A stretch of 42,665 bases of DNA from Caldilineaceae bacterium (GCA_022842065.1 JALHQH010000077.1:1-42665), one strand, 5' to 3'; counted from the first letter of the stretch, positions 1 to 9,627 are shown. Translations and numbers: made by a program. Notes: generated by a model from the letters alone, not told the origin.

Positions 1-85
1 CGGGTGCCGGGGGGCGCGAAGACCCACGAAGGTACACAGAGAATTGAGCTTTTTCTTGGTGTGCCTTCGCGCCCCCCGGCACCCG
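1..85. repeat. Long GC-rich inverted repeat at window edge
   Basis: Bases 1-21 and 65-85 are perfect reverse complements (21 bp arms, 43 base loop). The loop itself holds a partly complementary pair around GAAGGTACAC and GTGTGCCTTC, so the hairpin could extend inward. The left edge of the window cuts whatever lies upstream, so it may be a terminator of a gene outside the window or a dispersed intergenic repeat. The run GCCCCCCGG also occurs in the hairpin at 42551-42587. Confidence 0.7.
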
Positions 86-370
86 CTTCGTGGATCGCTT
101 TTTAATAAAACCCGAATGATCCAGATAACTTTTAACAAAACAGAGGCCAGTATAGTGCAGGTGATTGCATCAACCAAATCGCTTTTCAGCAGTCAGCATC
201 GCCAATCAGATTGACCAGCGGGACGACGCATGTTAGACTTGCCAATAGCGTTGCGTAAGCACGGTTACGTAGAAATTTCCCCGATCATCGCTATAGTGAT
301 GTGCTGATTATTTTATATTCTACCCTTGCTCATGATTTCATCGCCGACGTCAATTCAAAGAGGCAAATCT
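86..370. other. Gene-free stretch upstream of ynjB-like gene
   Basis: About 285 bases with no convincing ORF. I looked for a TPP riboswitch, because the downstream transporter is related to thiamine-type importers, and found no recognisable THI-box core. TATAGT at 292-297 and TATATT at 314-319 could be -10 boxes, but neither has a good -35 at 16-18 bases. The promoter of the transporter must lie here or further left, but I cannot place it. Confidence 0.4.
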
Positions 371-1717
371 ATGCAACGAACTTCGTCCTTTATGCGCGTC
401 CCTACCCTGCTTTTCATATTACTCTTGCTGTTCGTTGCTTGTGCTGCCCCGCAAGCCCCAGCGCCAGCCCAATCCGACGAACCAGCGGCAACCGCCGCAG
501 CGGCGGCTATGGCGGCTAGCGAGACAACGACCGATACTACAACTGCTGGCGAGACGGCCACCGCTGAAGTTCCTACCTACACCAACTGGGATGAGGTTGT
601 CGCCGCGGCCGATGGCACGACCGTGAACTGGTTTATGTGGGGCGGGGCCGATACGATCAATACCCATGTTGATACCCAGGTTGGCGGTCCACTCTTGGCT
701 GAGTTCAATGTCACGCTTAACCGCGTTGGCGTCGAGAATACGGCGGATGTGGTCAACAAGGTGCTCAACGAAAAGGCGGCCGGCAAGAACAGCGGCGGCA
801 GTGTCGATCTGATCTGGATCAACGGCGAAAATTTCCGCACCTTGAAAGATGCCGGCCTGCTTTATGGTCCCTTTACCGATCTGTTGCCGAATACCAAACT
901 GGTCAACGGGGACGATCCGGCCATCGCCTATGACTTTGGCACCGCAACGGATGGCTACGAATCCCCGTGGGCCAGCTTTCAATGGGTGATGGAGTATAAC
1001 AGCGCCACCGTCGAGAATCCGCCAAAGAGCTTTGAAGCGTTACAGACATGGATTGCCGCCAATCCTGGCCGCTTTACCTACCCGACCCCGCCCAACCATG
1101 TGGGCAGCGCCTTTATCCGCACGCTTTTCTACTGGGCCGCCGGCGACTCGGCCCCTTTCATCGAAGAGTTTGACCAGGCTGCGTATGACCAATATGCCCC
1201 CAAAGTTTGGGAATATCTCAATGCGATCAAGCCCAATCTCTGGCGGGGTGGCGAGACCTATCCCGAGCTGACGGCCATGCCCGATCTGCTGGCCAATGGC
1301 GAAATCGACTTTGCCATGGAATATGATGCGAGCCGCGCGTCCAATTTCATTAAGCAGGGGCGCTATCCTGACACGATCCGCACTTACGTCTTTGAGACTG
1401 GCACGATGGCAAATGTGAGTTATGTGGCGATTCCGTACAACGCCAACAATCCGGCCGGGGCCTTGGTGCTGGCCAATTACCTGCTCTCTCCCACCTACCA
1501 GATCCTGCTGACCGATCCCAACGAATTGGGCTGGCTGGTCGCCATCGACCCGACCCGTCTGAGCACGGATGAGCAGGCGCAGTTAGCGGCAATTGAACGG
1601 GGCGTTGCCACCTTGCCCCCCGCCGAACTCAACAGCCACGCCCTCCCCGAAGCGCGCGCCAGTTGGGTCGCGCCGATTGAAAAGGGCTGGGAAGAGAATG
1701 TGTTGAAGCAGCCGTAA
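371..1717 (+). CDS. ynjB: ABC transporter substrate-binding lipoprotein, YnjB family
   Basis: Extracytoplasmic solute receptor of an ABC importer. From the ATG at 371 the protein is 448 residues. It starts with a lipoprotein signal: basic N-terminus, hydrophobic run, and lipobox LFVAC with Cys24, followed by a low-complexity Ala/Thr/Pro linker to about residue 75. The mature part carries stretches characteristic of E. coli YnjB, such as VNWFMWGGADTIN, VNKVLNEKAAGKN and DLIWINGENF. An upstream in-frame ATG at 326 would put 15 polar residues before the signal peptide; 371 is preferred because AGAGG lies upstream at correct spacing. Two permeases and an ATPase follow, giving a complete importer. 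Ligand is unknown; the fold belongs to the family that includes thiamine, iron and polyamine receptors. Longer than E. coli YnjB mainly because of the linker. Confidence 0.9.
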   Translation: MQRTSSFMRVPTLLFILLLLFVACAAPQAPAPAQSDEPAATAAAAAMAASETTTDTTTAGETATAEVPTYTNWDEVVAAADGTTVNWFMWGGADTINTHVDTQVGGPLLAEFNVTLNRVGVENTADVVNKVLNEKAAGKNSGGSVDLIWINGENFRTLKDAGLLYGPFTDLLPNTKLVNGDDPAIAYDFGTATDGYESPWASFQWVMEYNSATVENPPKSFEALQTWIAANPGRFTYPTPPNHVGSAFIRTLFYWAAGDSAPFIEEFDQAAYDQYAPKVWEYLNAIKPNLWRGGETYPELTAMPDLLANGEIDFAMEYDASRASNFIKQGRYPDTIRTYVFETGTMANVSYVAIPYNANNPAGALVLANYLLSPTYQILLTDPNELGWLVAIDPTRLSTDEQAQLAAIERGVATLPPAELNSHALPEARASWVAPIEKGWEENVLKQP

Positions 1718-1729
1718 ATAATTTAACTG

Positions 1730-1787
1730 GGTGATTGGTAATTGGGTGATTCTCGCCCAATGGGCACCTGCTCAATTACCAATCACC
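1730..1787 (+). repeat. Intercistronic hairpin made of GGTGATTGGTAATTG repeats
   Basis: GGTGATTGGTAATTG (1730-1744) and its perfect reverse complement (1773-1787) flank a 28 base loop that has its own small GCCCA/TGGGC stem. The sequence is a roughly seven-base periodic variant of ACCAATC, and further copies (TCACTAATCACC) run up to the permease start at 1815. In an operon this position suits partial attenuation or mRNA stabilisation, giving more receptor than permease. The same repeat family occurs at 36705 and 38653. Confidence 0.65.
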
Positions 1788-1814
1788 TTATCACTAATCA
1801 CCACTCATCTAACC

Positions 1815-2687
1815 ATGCACCGCTTCCGCTCAGCCCAAACATTCCGCATCTGGTTACTCCTAACGCCCGCCCTGGCGGTGATTGGGCTGCTTTTTGTTGG
1901 GGGCGTGGTGGTGGGGCTGGGGCAGAGTGTTGATTATATGCCGCTGCTGGGGCTGCGCACACCGACGTTACAGCATTATCTGGCGATCCTGCGCACGCGC
2001 GATTTTTATCTGTCGCTGGGATTGACTTTTTATCTGGCTACGGTGAGTACGTTGCTAGCGACCGTCTTGGCCGTTGCGGTCGCCTTGCTCTTGCGGCGGC
2101 GCTTTATGGGCAGTCGCGTCGTGACCTGGATCTTCCAACTGCCGTTGCCGGTTCCTCATCTAGTGGCGGCGGCAGGGTTTGTCTTATTGCTCACGCAGAG
2201 CGGCCTGTTCGCCCGCGTCGGCTATCGGCTGGGGTTGATCGACCAGCCCAACCAATTTCCCATCCTCGTCTTTGATCGCTGGCAGATCGCCACGATCTTG
2301 GTCTATCTGTGGAAAGAGATTCCCTTCATCGGGTTGGTTGTGTTGGCCGTTTTAAAAGGGATCGGGACCGAATACGAAGAGGTAGCGCAAACTTTGGGGG
2401 CCAACCGCTGGCAACGATTTCGTTATGTGCTGCTGCCCCTGATCATGCCAGGGGTGACGGTGACGGCGGTGATTGTCTTTGCCTTTGTTTTTGGCAGCTT
2501 TGAGATCCCGCTGCTGCTTGGTCAGCGTTATCCCAACGTCTTGCCCGTCACCGCCTACCGCGCCTACATCGATCCCGACCTGGCGCGTCGGCCCGAAGCG
2601 ATGGCGATGGGCATGATTATCGCCGGCATTGTTGTGCTCCTGCTCAATCTCACGGTTGCCCTTGGGCGACGCTTGCGGAGCGAATAA
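1815..2687 (+). CDS. ABC transporter permease, first subunit (YnjC N-half type)
   Basis: Inner-membrane permease of 290 residues with about six hydrophobic segments and the conserved BPD_transp_1 loop around EEVAQTLGANRWQRF, the coupling helix that contacts the ATPase. The ATG at 1815 was chosen because it starts the expected cytoplasmic MHRFRS segment before the first membrane helix; the longer frame would translate the intergenic repeat. No Shine-Dalgarno is visible before it. In E. coli the YnjC permease is a single fused double-length protein; here the two halves are separate genes with a stop/start overlap at 2685-2689. Confidence 0.88.
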   Translation: MHRFRSAQTFRIWLLLTPALAVIGLLFVGGVVVGLGQSVDYMPLLGLRTPTLQHYLAILRTRDFYLSLGLTFYLATVSTLLATVLAVAVALLLRRRFMGSRVVTWIFQLPLPVPHLVAAAGFVLLLTQSGLFARVGYRLGLIDQPNQFPILVFDRWQIATILVYLWKEIPFIGLVVLAVLKGIGTEYEEVAQTLGANRWQRFRYVLLPLIMPGVTVTAVIVFAFVFGSFEIPLLLGQRYPNVLPVTAYRAYIDPDLARRPEAMAMGMIIAGIVVLLLNLTVALGRRLRSE

Positions 2688-3493
2688 TGATACGCCACTT
2701 ACTGCGTTTTTTTGCCGGCAGCTTGATCGTGCTTGGCGTGCTCTTGCCGATTTTGCCACAGACCGTCTGGTCCTTTGCCTTTGGCTGGTTCTTTCCCCAA
2801 TTGCTGCCGCAGCAGTGGGGCTTGCGCGCCTGGCTGTATGTTTTTTCAGCCACGTCACAGGTGGGCGAAGCGCTGGTCAACAGCATCGTGATTGCGCTGG
2901 CGGTCGTCCTACTGGCCACCGTCATCGGCTTACCGGCGGCGCGCGCATTAGGGCTTTATCAATTCCGGGGCAAAGCGTGGGTCAACTGGCTGATGACTGC
3001 GCCCCTCTTTGTCCCCACCTTGGTGGTGATGATGGGCATCCACATTCTCTTTATCCGTTATGGGCTGGCCGATAGTTACACCGGTGTTATTTTGATTCAT
3101 CTGGTGCCGGCACTGCCCTACTTTGTCTTGGTGATGTCCAGCGTCTTTGCCAACTACAGCACCGAGTGGGAAGAGACGGCGCGCACGTTGGGGGCAGGAC
3201 CACTGCGCACCTTCTGGTATGTCACCTTACCAACCATCTTTCCGGGGTTAACCGTTGCCATGCTCTTTACCTTTCTCGTTTCGTGGAGCCAATATATCAC
3301 CACCGTCCTGATTGGCGGTGGCCGCGTGATCACGCTGCCGATGGTGCTCTTTCCCTTTATCAGCGCCGCCAACCATGCCAACGCGGCGGCGATCAGCATT
3401 GTTTTTATCCTACCGGCGATTCTGATTCTGCTCTTTACGGCGCGTACATTGGATGGCCGCACCACAACGCTGGGAGGACTGGGCAAAGTATGA
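2687..3493 (+). CDS. ABC transporter permease, second subunit (YnjC C-half type)
   Basis: Second inner-membrane permease, 268 residues, about six membrane segments. The EAA-type coupling motif is around EETARTLGAGPLRTFWY, followed by PTIFPGLTVAM. Its ATG overlaps the stop of the first permease (TAATG) and its own stop overlaps the ATPase start (ATGA), so translation of the three is very likely coupled. It pairs with the 1815-2687 product as a heterodimer, corresponding to the C-terminal half of fused YnjC proteins. Confidence 0.88.
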   Translation: MIRHLLRFFAGSLIVLGVLLPILPQTVWSFAFGWFFPQLLPQQWGLRAWLYVFSATSQVGEALVNSIVIALAVVLLATVIGLPAARALGLYQFRGKAWVNWLMTAPLFVPTLVVMMGIHILFIRYGLADSYTGVILIHLVPALPYFVLVMSSVFANYSTEWEETARTLGAGPLRTFWYVTLPTIFPGLTVAMLFTFLVSWSQYITTVLIGGGRVITLPMVLFPFISAANHANAAAISIVFILPAILILLFTARTLDGRTTTLGGLGKV

Positions 3494-4533
3494 GCGTCGT
3501 CCAGATCGAAAAGTTGTACAAAAGTTTTGGCACGGTGACCGCCGTCGAAGAACTTGATCTAACCATTGCTTCCGGTGAATTAGTCGCGCTGCTGGGCCCT
3601 TCCGGCTGTGGCAAGACAACGACCATGCGCATGTTAGCCGGCTTGTTGACCCCCGACCGCGGCGACATTCGCTTTGATGGGCGCTCGGTCTTGACGGTGG
3701 CCCCGGAGCGGCGCGGGGCGGTGATGGTCTTTCAGAAACATCTGCTCTTTGGCCACATGAATGTGGCTGATAATGTGGGCTTTGGGCTAAAGATGCGCGG
3801 GGTGGCAAAACGGGAAATCGCCCGCCGCGTCAGCGAGATGTTAGAATTAGTGCAACTCCCTGGCTATGAACGCCGCCGTGCCCATGAACTTTCGGGGGGG
3901 CAACAGCAACGGGTAGCCTTGGCGCGCGCGCTGGTGATCGAGCCGCAGGTCTTGCTGCTCGATGAGCCGCTGGCCAACTTGGATGCCAATTTGCGGCTGG
4001 AGATGCGCCGCCTGATCCGTACGCTGCAACAGAGCCTCGGCATTACCACAATCTTCGTCACCCACGATCAGGAAGAGGCGGTAATGCTGGCCGACCGCGT
4101 GGCGCTGATGATTGGGGGCAGATTACAACAGTATGCTGCGCCGCGCGCCTTTTATGAACAGCCGCGCACGGTGGCGGTTGCGCGATTCTTTCGTAATGAA
4201 AATTTCTTGCCGGGCAGCAAACGGGGTACAGTGGTAGAGACAGGAGTTGGGCCCTTGCAGATTGGCCCTAGTGAGCTGCCCGATGGGCCGGTGTTACTGA
4301 CCATGCGCCCAGAACATGTTGTGTTGGGTAACACTACCGCTCAAAACCAGGTAAAAGCCAGCCTGCTCAGTTGTTTATATCTGGGAACATACAATCAATT
4401 GCAGGTAAGGATGGGTAGCAATGTGTGGACGGTCAACGCGCCCCCAGATTTTGCCCTAGCCGGGGGTGATTGGATTGATCTCACCTTGCCGCCGGCACGA
4501 CTGTGGCTACTGCCGGCAGAAACAGGAGATTGA
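3490..4533 (+). CDS. ABC transporter ATP-binding protein (YnjD/PotA type)
   Basis: Cytoplasmic ATPase of the importer, 347 residues. Walker A is GPSGCGKTT (about residues 35-43), the Q-loop is VFQKHLLF, the signature is LSGGQQQR, Walker B is VLLLDEPLANLD, and the switch histidine is in FVTHDQEEA. After about residue 240 comes a C-terminal extension with a TOBE-like segment (TMRPEHVVLG), as in PotA/FbpC-type ATPases; E. coli YnjD is much shorter and lacks it. The ATG at 3490 overlaps the preceding TGA (ATGA). The longer frame starting at 3166 is a shadow of the permease gene and is not used. Confidence 0.92.
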   Translation: MSVVQIEKLYKSFGTVTAVEELDLTIASGELVALLGPSGCGKTTTMRMLAGLLTPDRGDIRFDGRSVLTVAPERRGAVMVFQKHLLFGHMNVADNVGFGLKMRGVAKREIARRVSEMLELVQLPGYERRRAHELSGGQQQRVALARALVIEPQVLLLDEPLANLDANLRLEMRRLIRTLQQSLGITTIFVTHDQEEAVMLADRVALMIGGRLQQYAAPRAFYEQPRTVAVARFFRNENFLPGSKRGTVVETGVGPLQIGPSELPDGPVLLTMRPEHVVLGNTTAQNQVKASLLSCLYLGTYNQLQVRMGSNVWTVNAPPDFALAGGDWIDLTLPPARLWLLPAETGD

Positions 4534-4568
4534 ATTACGGGTTTGCGGTCAATAGGCTCTTGGCAAAA

Positions 4569-4621
4569 GAGCTCTTGGTAACCATTGGAATCTAAGCGGG
4601 AGTGTTGGTTATCAAGAGCTC
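4569..4621. terminator. Bidirectional hairpin between convergent genes
   Basis: GAGCTCTTGGTAACCA (4569-4584) pairs with TGGTTATCAAGAGCTC (4606-4621), 15 of 16 positions, with a 21 base loop. It sits between the stop of the ABC ATPase (4533) and the stop of the minus-strand giant sensor (4627). There is no clear T-run on either side, so it is called a terminator mostly from position and symmetry. Confidence 0.6.
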
Positions 4622-4626
4622 ATCAC

Positions 4627-7600
4627 CTAAAGCCGTGTATGCGCCAGTTGCTGTTGCAGATGCGTTTCAATCAGGCCGACCAAGTGCTTCATGCTGACCG
4701 GCTTGCTCAGATATTCATTCGCACCAGCTGCGAGACAGCGATCGCGGTCGCCCGGCATGGCCAGCGCCGTTAACGCAATGATCGGCACATGGCTAAACCG
4801 CTGATCATTGCGAATTTTGGTTGTGGCCTCTAACCCATCCATATCCGGCATTTGAATGTCCATCAGGATGAGATCCGGCTGTTCTGCTTGGGTGCGCGCA
4901 ATTGCTTCGGCACCACTACGGGCAACAATCACCCGGTAGTGATGGGCGAGCAGATAGTCCTGCATTGCCTCGACCCCGATCTCATTGTCTTCGGCGAGCA
5001 AAATCAGTGGGCCATTACGTGCGATGACATCAGTTGTTGCGGGTTCAACCGTCTCCACGGCCAACTCTTCATCACTGCCATCAACCAGAACATCCAACCC
5101 AAGCGAAGCGAGCCACTCGGCATCGGAGAGCACCCCGACTTCCGGCATCTGGTCAGTTTCAATCGCTGGTGCGCGCAATCCAAATGGGACTAGTTGCAAC
5201 GAAAATTCGTCTTGCCAAGGGATGGAGACCGTAAAGCGGCTCCCTAGGCCAAATTTGCTCTGGAGTGCGACTTTGCCACCATGCAATTGCGTTAGCCGAT
5301 GCACCAGCGCCAGGCCCAGCCCGGTGCCTTCATATTGCCGCGACAGCTTACTATCAAGTTGAACAAAGGGCTGAAAGAGTCTGCCCATGTCCTCTTCAGC
5401 AATGCCGATACCTGTGTCCCACACCGTAAAATGCACCAGATTTTGTGCTTCGTCGCTCACAACTTCCAGGCCAACCTTGCCTCCTTCTGGTGTAAATTTC
5501 ACCGCATTGCTGAGCAGGTTTACCAGCACCTGGGCCAAGCGCCGTTCATCACCACAGACCGTATCGACACGGGGGTCAAAGGTCCGGACTAATTCGATAT
5601 CCTTGGTACGTGCGGCGGCTTCAATAATGCGTAGGCTGTTGCGGCAGATCACGCCGGCCGAAACTGGGCCGATATCCAGCTCGAACATACCCGATTCAAT
5701 CTTAGACATATCCAAGATGTCATTAATCAGCGCGAGGAGATGGCGTGCACTCTGCTGGACATTGTCAAGCACATTGATCTGGCGCGATTCAATGACGCCA
5801 TAGACGCCATTTTGCATTGACTCACTGAGCAGCAAAATCGCGTTGAGCGGCGTGCGTAGCTCATGGCTGATCATCGCCAGGAACTCGTCTTTAGTTCGCA
5901 AGGCCGAAGTCAGCCGTTCGTTGGCAGCCTTAAGTTCACTGGTCCGCTCGTCGACGCGTTGCGCCAACAGTGCGCGCTCCTGCTGCAATTCTTCATAAAG
6001 CCGGGCCGTCGTGATGGCATCTTCTTGGGCCTGGGTATAGAGCCGCGCATTCTCAATCGCCGTCGCCGCATGGGCCGCAAAGGCTGTTGCCACCTGAATA
6101 TGGCGTTCCGTATAGTAACCGGGTACGCGATTGCTCAGGTTAAGCAAACCAATAATGCGATCCTTCACAATCAGTGGGATGCCTAGCCAACTGCGAATGG
6201 TTTCACTACCTGCCCGGCGCATCCAACGGTTGTCATCGTGGGTGTCACTGATGATAACAACCCGTCGCTCTTCAATCACTTCGCGCACATGGTCCAACTT
6301 ATCCACCTGAACGGAAAGTGACTGCCCCTCCGGTACATGAATTGAGCGGCGCGCGACGGAGTTCAACATTTCATCTTCGATGAGCATGATGGAAGCATTT
6401 TCATAATCCATCACTTGGGCCAGTTGTTCTAGAATTAGATCCAAAACGCGATCTTTATCAAGCATTGTATTAATGGTACTGGCGACGCGCAGTAACGTTT
6501 CGGCCAGTTCACGCCCTTCTTGTGAAGTCGCTTCCATCCGCCGGTGTGCAGCAATTGCTCTCTGTAGTGCAATATTCATATTATCCAACTTTGAAGGAAA
6601 TAGGGCGATGGCGCTTCGCGCGCTCGCCTCGCTCATGCTTACAGTATCGTCAATTCCGTCACCTTGGTCTGCATGCTGACTCTCAATGAACCGCAAAACA
6701 TTGCGGGCAGAATTGACAATGAGTGCTTCACCTTTGCGACGGATGACTTTGGTAAATGCGTCAACAATAATCGGGTCGAACTGTGTACCGGAATGCTTCT
6801 GTAATTCGCGTAAAATTGCCTGTGCATCGCCGGCTTTGCGATAAGGACGATCCGAGGCCATGGCTTCAATGGCGTCGGCAACACTTAAGATGCGTGCTTC
6901 TAATGGAATATTATCATTAGCCAGCTCTGCTGGGTAACCGTGACCGTTGTAATATTCATGATGGTGGCGGATTAAGGGAGCCAGATGCTGCAGCGATTCG
7001 ATCCCTTGGACAAGCGCAGCACCCAACCCAGCATGCTGCTTCATCAATTCATATTCTTCGGCAGTGAGCCGACTGGGCTTAAAGAGAATCGCCTCTGGAA
7101 TCCCGATTTTGCCGATATCATGCAGTAACGCCGCTTGGCGAATAGATTCAATACGTTCTTCACGCAGCCCAAGTTCCTCTGCAATTAAAACTGCATAGCG
7201 TGCGACATGCAGGGCATGACCATGAACGTAGGGATCCCGCAGATCACTGGCATGGGAAAGCGCCAGAATTAGGCCTTCATTCATGGCTGAAATTTCTTTG
7301 CTGCGCTCAACCAATTCGGTATTCGCTGCCCGCAGTTGCACCACCATCGACTCAGTACGGCTCAAATATTGATTCTGGCTGATCCGCAACATTAAGAGTG
7401 GGACAAAAAAGATGAACACGCCAAGCAGGCCACTAGTCAGATAACCGACGGCCAATGCGTAGGCCACAACCCCTAATGCCAGATAATAGGGCCATAACCA
7501 ATAAAAACGTTCCATCCAGACATCTCGTGGCGAGATCCCACTGCTGAGATGAATGACGCCAGCAAGTAGGATCGTTGTACTGAGATAGGTCAGTATGGTT

Positions 7601-9453
7601 GCCGCGACAACGGCCAAAGCCGAAAGCAAGGAAGTTTCGATCGTTATGTGCAAACCTGCCCAATAGAGAAAGTTGACACAAAACAGACCAGCCAGCAGAT
7701 GATTGCTTAAATTAAAGAAAAAGCGCGGAATCGGGCTACGATGTTTGATCGTTGCGGCAGCCGACAGGACAAAACTGAGGACAAGAACCCCAGTGGCCCC
7801 AAAGAGACAAGCCCCAGCAACTAATGGTGCAATCGACGTTGAGACCGATGTGTTGCGGGTATAGATGTCGATGGCCAACCATTCGGTGAACAGGACTAAT
7901 CCGGTAAAGACAATAATGCCTTGCCAGTGGATTGCCCCACCCAATGTATAAGTCCACCCCAACAGGCCAAGCGCAAGCCCACTTAGTATACCAATATAAA
8001 TGGTTACCCATTCAATGGGGGGGGTCTTCAGTGGCACTTTTTCTGTGCTCGCGGCGGTGGAAGCGGTATGGGGCGTCGAACCCTGAGGGCCAGGAAGAGT
8101 GGCTTGTTGACTAATTGAAGAGGGCAATGGCTTATTTACGGCCCCATTCCCATTGGCCGCCACCGTAATCGGGCGCAAAACTTGCGCCAGGCCGAGACGT
8201 GAGACCGGATTCGGCGGAGGTGCTTCTGTGACTGGGCTAGCAGTCACGGGCAAAGCGGCCCCTTGCTCAAAATCTTTGATCTCGCCATTAGCATAATAAC
8301 AAACACGATTGCGTGTGGTTGATTTAACCCGGTAAACCGCCAGATCCGCGTTATGGATAATTTGTTCGGCAGTTTGGTCCGGAAACTCACGCTCTGCCAC
8401 GCCAAAACTCATCGTGGCAGAGAGCGGGGTGACACTTGTCGAAACCTCAAAACGCGCGGCTTCTACGGCAGCGCGCAACTTTTCTACCAGTGGTAAGGCC
8501 TGTGCCAGCGAAGTTTCTGGCATGAGAATGGCATATTCTTCCCCACCAAAACGTGAGACAAAGTCATAGTCACGCACAGATTCGCGCAGAATCTGGGCGA
8601 TACCGACCAATACCATATCGCCGGCGAGGTGACCATAGTTATTGTTGATGTTACGCAACAGATCCAGATCGCCCATGACAACCGTGAGCGGGCGATCAAA
8701 TTTGTGGGCACGCTCCAACTCGGCCGCCAGGACCTCGGAAAAGTAGCGGGCATTGTACAGCCCTGTTTTTGGTTCGGTACGGGTCTGTTGTTGCAAAGAA
8801 GGGACTTGCAGCGTCGTATAGATTAGATATAAAGGGGAGAGAATAAAGATCACCGCATAAGGGTTGACCATCCAGATCAACCCAGAAGCAATCCCCATGC
8901 CAAAGCTGACAAAGTCGATCATTAAGGTCAGCAGATTAAAGACACCCGAGCGCATTAAACTCTCGCCACGGGCCATCCAGATCACTAACCCAACCATGAG
9001 GTGGTTGAGCAGTGTGACAATGGCGGCTGTCAATAAAAAGCCAATTGCGCCGGTAAGTTCAAAGATATCTTGCTCGGTGCTGACCATGCCCCACACCATC
9101 GCGGCAAAGCCGGCCACGATCACAAAGCCGGCCATGTTGAAGGATTGAATATACCAGGGGTACCGGTGCCAGATCCACTCAGCGACATGGGCAATCAAAA
9201 TCACAATCGTCGTTTCGAGCGGATTGAGCAGCACAAAAGAAGCACCGTAGGCAATCCAACTGATCTGATAGCTGGTACGTGCAGTTGCCCCTTCAACTTT
9301 GAGCGTTTGTGTCACCGCAGCGAAGACGATTAACATCAACAGAAGGAGCGAATGTTCCACGCGGAAATGCCACAATTGCCAGAGGTAAAGAGCTACCCCA
9401 GCAAACAAAGTACAACTGATATAAGCTCTTGCTTGCCACCGCAAAGCCTGCAT
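4627..9453 (-). CDS. Giant membrane GGDEF / HD-GYP / GAF / hybrid histidine kinase
   Basis: A 1608-residue signalling protein. In order: a first multi-helix membrane module (about 10-215); a GGDEF domain with active-site loop GGEEY at 303-307, expected to make cyclic di-GMP; a linker; a second multi-helix membrane module (about 480-700); an HD-GYP domain with HD at 778-779 and GYP at 839-841 plus HHEYYNGHG, expected to degrade cyclic di-GMP; GAF (about 985-1140); a coiled coil; HisKA with His1197 in MISHELRTPL; HATPase with NAVKF, DTGIGI and GTGLGLA boxes; and a receiver with Asp1532 in LILMDIQMPD. All catalytic motifs look intact; only Tyr replaces Phe in GGEEF. It is the last gene of a four-gene signalling run. 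The kinase-receiver part closely resembles that of the 9628-11676 product. The start at 9453 has only a weak AGAGAT upstream, so a different start is possible. Confidence 0.9.
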   Translation of the reverse strand: MQALRWQARAYISCTLFAGVALYLWQLWHFRVEHSLLLLMLIVFAAVTQTLKVEGATARTSYQISWIAYGASFVLLNPLETTIVILIAHVAEWIWHRYPWYIQSFNMAGFVIVAGFAAMVWGMVSTEQDIFELTGAIGFLLTAAIVTLLNHLMVGLVIWMARGESLMRSGVFNLLTLMIDFVSFGMGIASGLIWMVNPYAVIFILSPLYLIYTTLQVPSLQQQTRTEPKTGLYNARYFSEVLAAELERAHKFDRPLTVVMGDLDLLRNINNNYGHLAGDMVLVGIAQILRESVRDYDFVSRFGGEEYAILMPETSLAQALPLVEKLRAAVEAARFEVSTSVTPLSATMSFGVAEREFPDQTAEQIIHNADLAVYRVKSTTRNRVCYYANGEIKDFEQGAALPVTASPVTEAPPPNPVSRLGLAQVLRPITVAANGNGAVNKPLPSSISQQATLPGPQGSTPHTASTAASTEKVPLKTPPIEWVTIYIGILSGLALGLLGWTYTLGGAIHWQGIIVFTGLVLFTEWLAIDIYTRNTSVSTSIAPLVAGACLFGATGVLVLSFVLSAAATIKHRSPIPRFFFNLSNHLLAGLFCVNFLYWAGLHITIETSLLSALAVVAATILTYLSTTILLAGVIHLSSGISPRDVWMERFYWLWPYYLALGVVAYALAVGYLTSGLLGVFIFFVPLLMLRISQNQYLSRTESMVVQLRAANTELVERSKEISAMNEGLILALSHASDLRDPYVHGHALHVARYAVLIAEELGLREERIESIRQAALLHDIGKIGIPEAILFKPSRLTAEEYELMKQHAGLGAALVQGIESLQHLAPLIRHHHEYYNGHGYPAELANDNIPLEARILSVADAIEAMASDRPYRKAGDAQAILRELQKHSGTQFDPIIVDAFTKVIRRKGEALIVNSARNVLRFIESQHADQGDGIDDTVSMSEASARSAIALFPSKLDNMNIALQRAIAAHRRMEATSQEGRELAETLLRVASTINTMLDKDRVLDLILEQLAQVMDYENASIMLIEDEMLNSVARRSIHVPEGQSLSVQVDKLDHVREVIEERRVVIISDTHDDNRWMRRAGSETIRSWLGIPLIVKDRIIGLLNLSNRVPGYYTERHIQVATAFAAHAATAIENARLYTQAQEDAITTARLYEELQQERALLAQRVDERTSELKAANERLTSALRTKDEFLAMISHELRTPLNAILLLSESMQNGVYGVIESRQINVLDNVQQSARHLLALINDILDMSKIESGMFELDIGPVSAGVICRNSLRIIEAAARTKDIELVRTFDPRVDTVCGDERRLAQVLVNLLSNAVKFTPEGGKVGLEVVSDEAQNLVHFTVWDTGIGIAEEDMGRLFQPFVQLDSKLSRQYEGTGLGLALVHRLTQLHGGKVALQSKFGLGSRFTVSIPWQDEFSLQLVPFGLRAPAIETDQMPEVGVLSDAEWLASLGLDVLVDGSDEELAVETVEPATTDVIARNGPLILLAEDNEIGVEAMQDYLLAHHYRVIVARSGAEAIARTQAEQPDLILMDIQMPDMDGLEATTKIRNDQRFSHVPIIALTALAMPGDRDRCLAAGANEYLSKPVSMKHLVGLIETHLQQQLAHTRL

Positions 9454-9627
9454 ACGAGTATCTCTAGACCTGTTGATTTAGCGCCAAAAACCACTTTGCA
9501 CTGCATGTTATTCATTGCACAGTAAGCCTACGCACTTCGCAGTCTACATTAAATAAAGCTTGCTTACCGTTACAATTTGCTGTCATGCAAGGTGTCGTGA
9601 CTTTTTCAGTCAATGGGGCAGGTCGCT
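9454..9627. other. Spacer between two minus-strand sensor genes
   Basis: 174 bases without an ORF. A weak stem TGACT/AGTCA around 9599-9612, next to the end of the 9628-11676 gene, is all I see in the way of structure. The giant sensor could have its own promoter here, but no convincing -35/-10 pair was found. Confidence 0.3.

Noticed and set aside
86..370. TPP riboswitch upstream of the ynjB-like gene
   Set aside because: I found neither the conserved THI-box core nor a matching secondary structure by eye.
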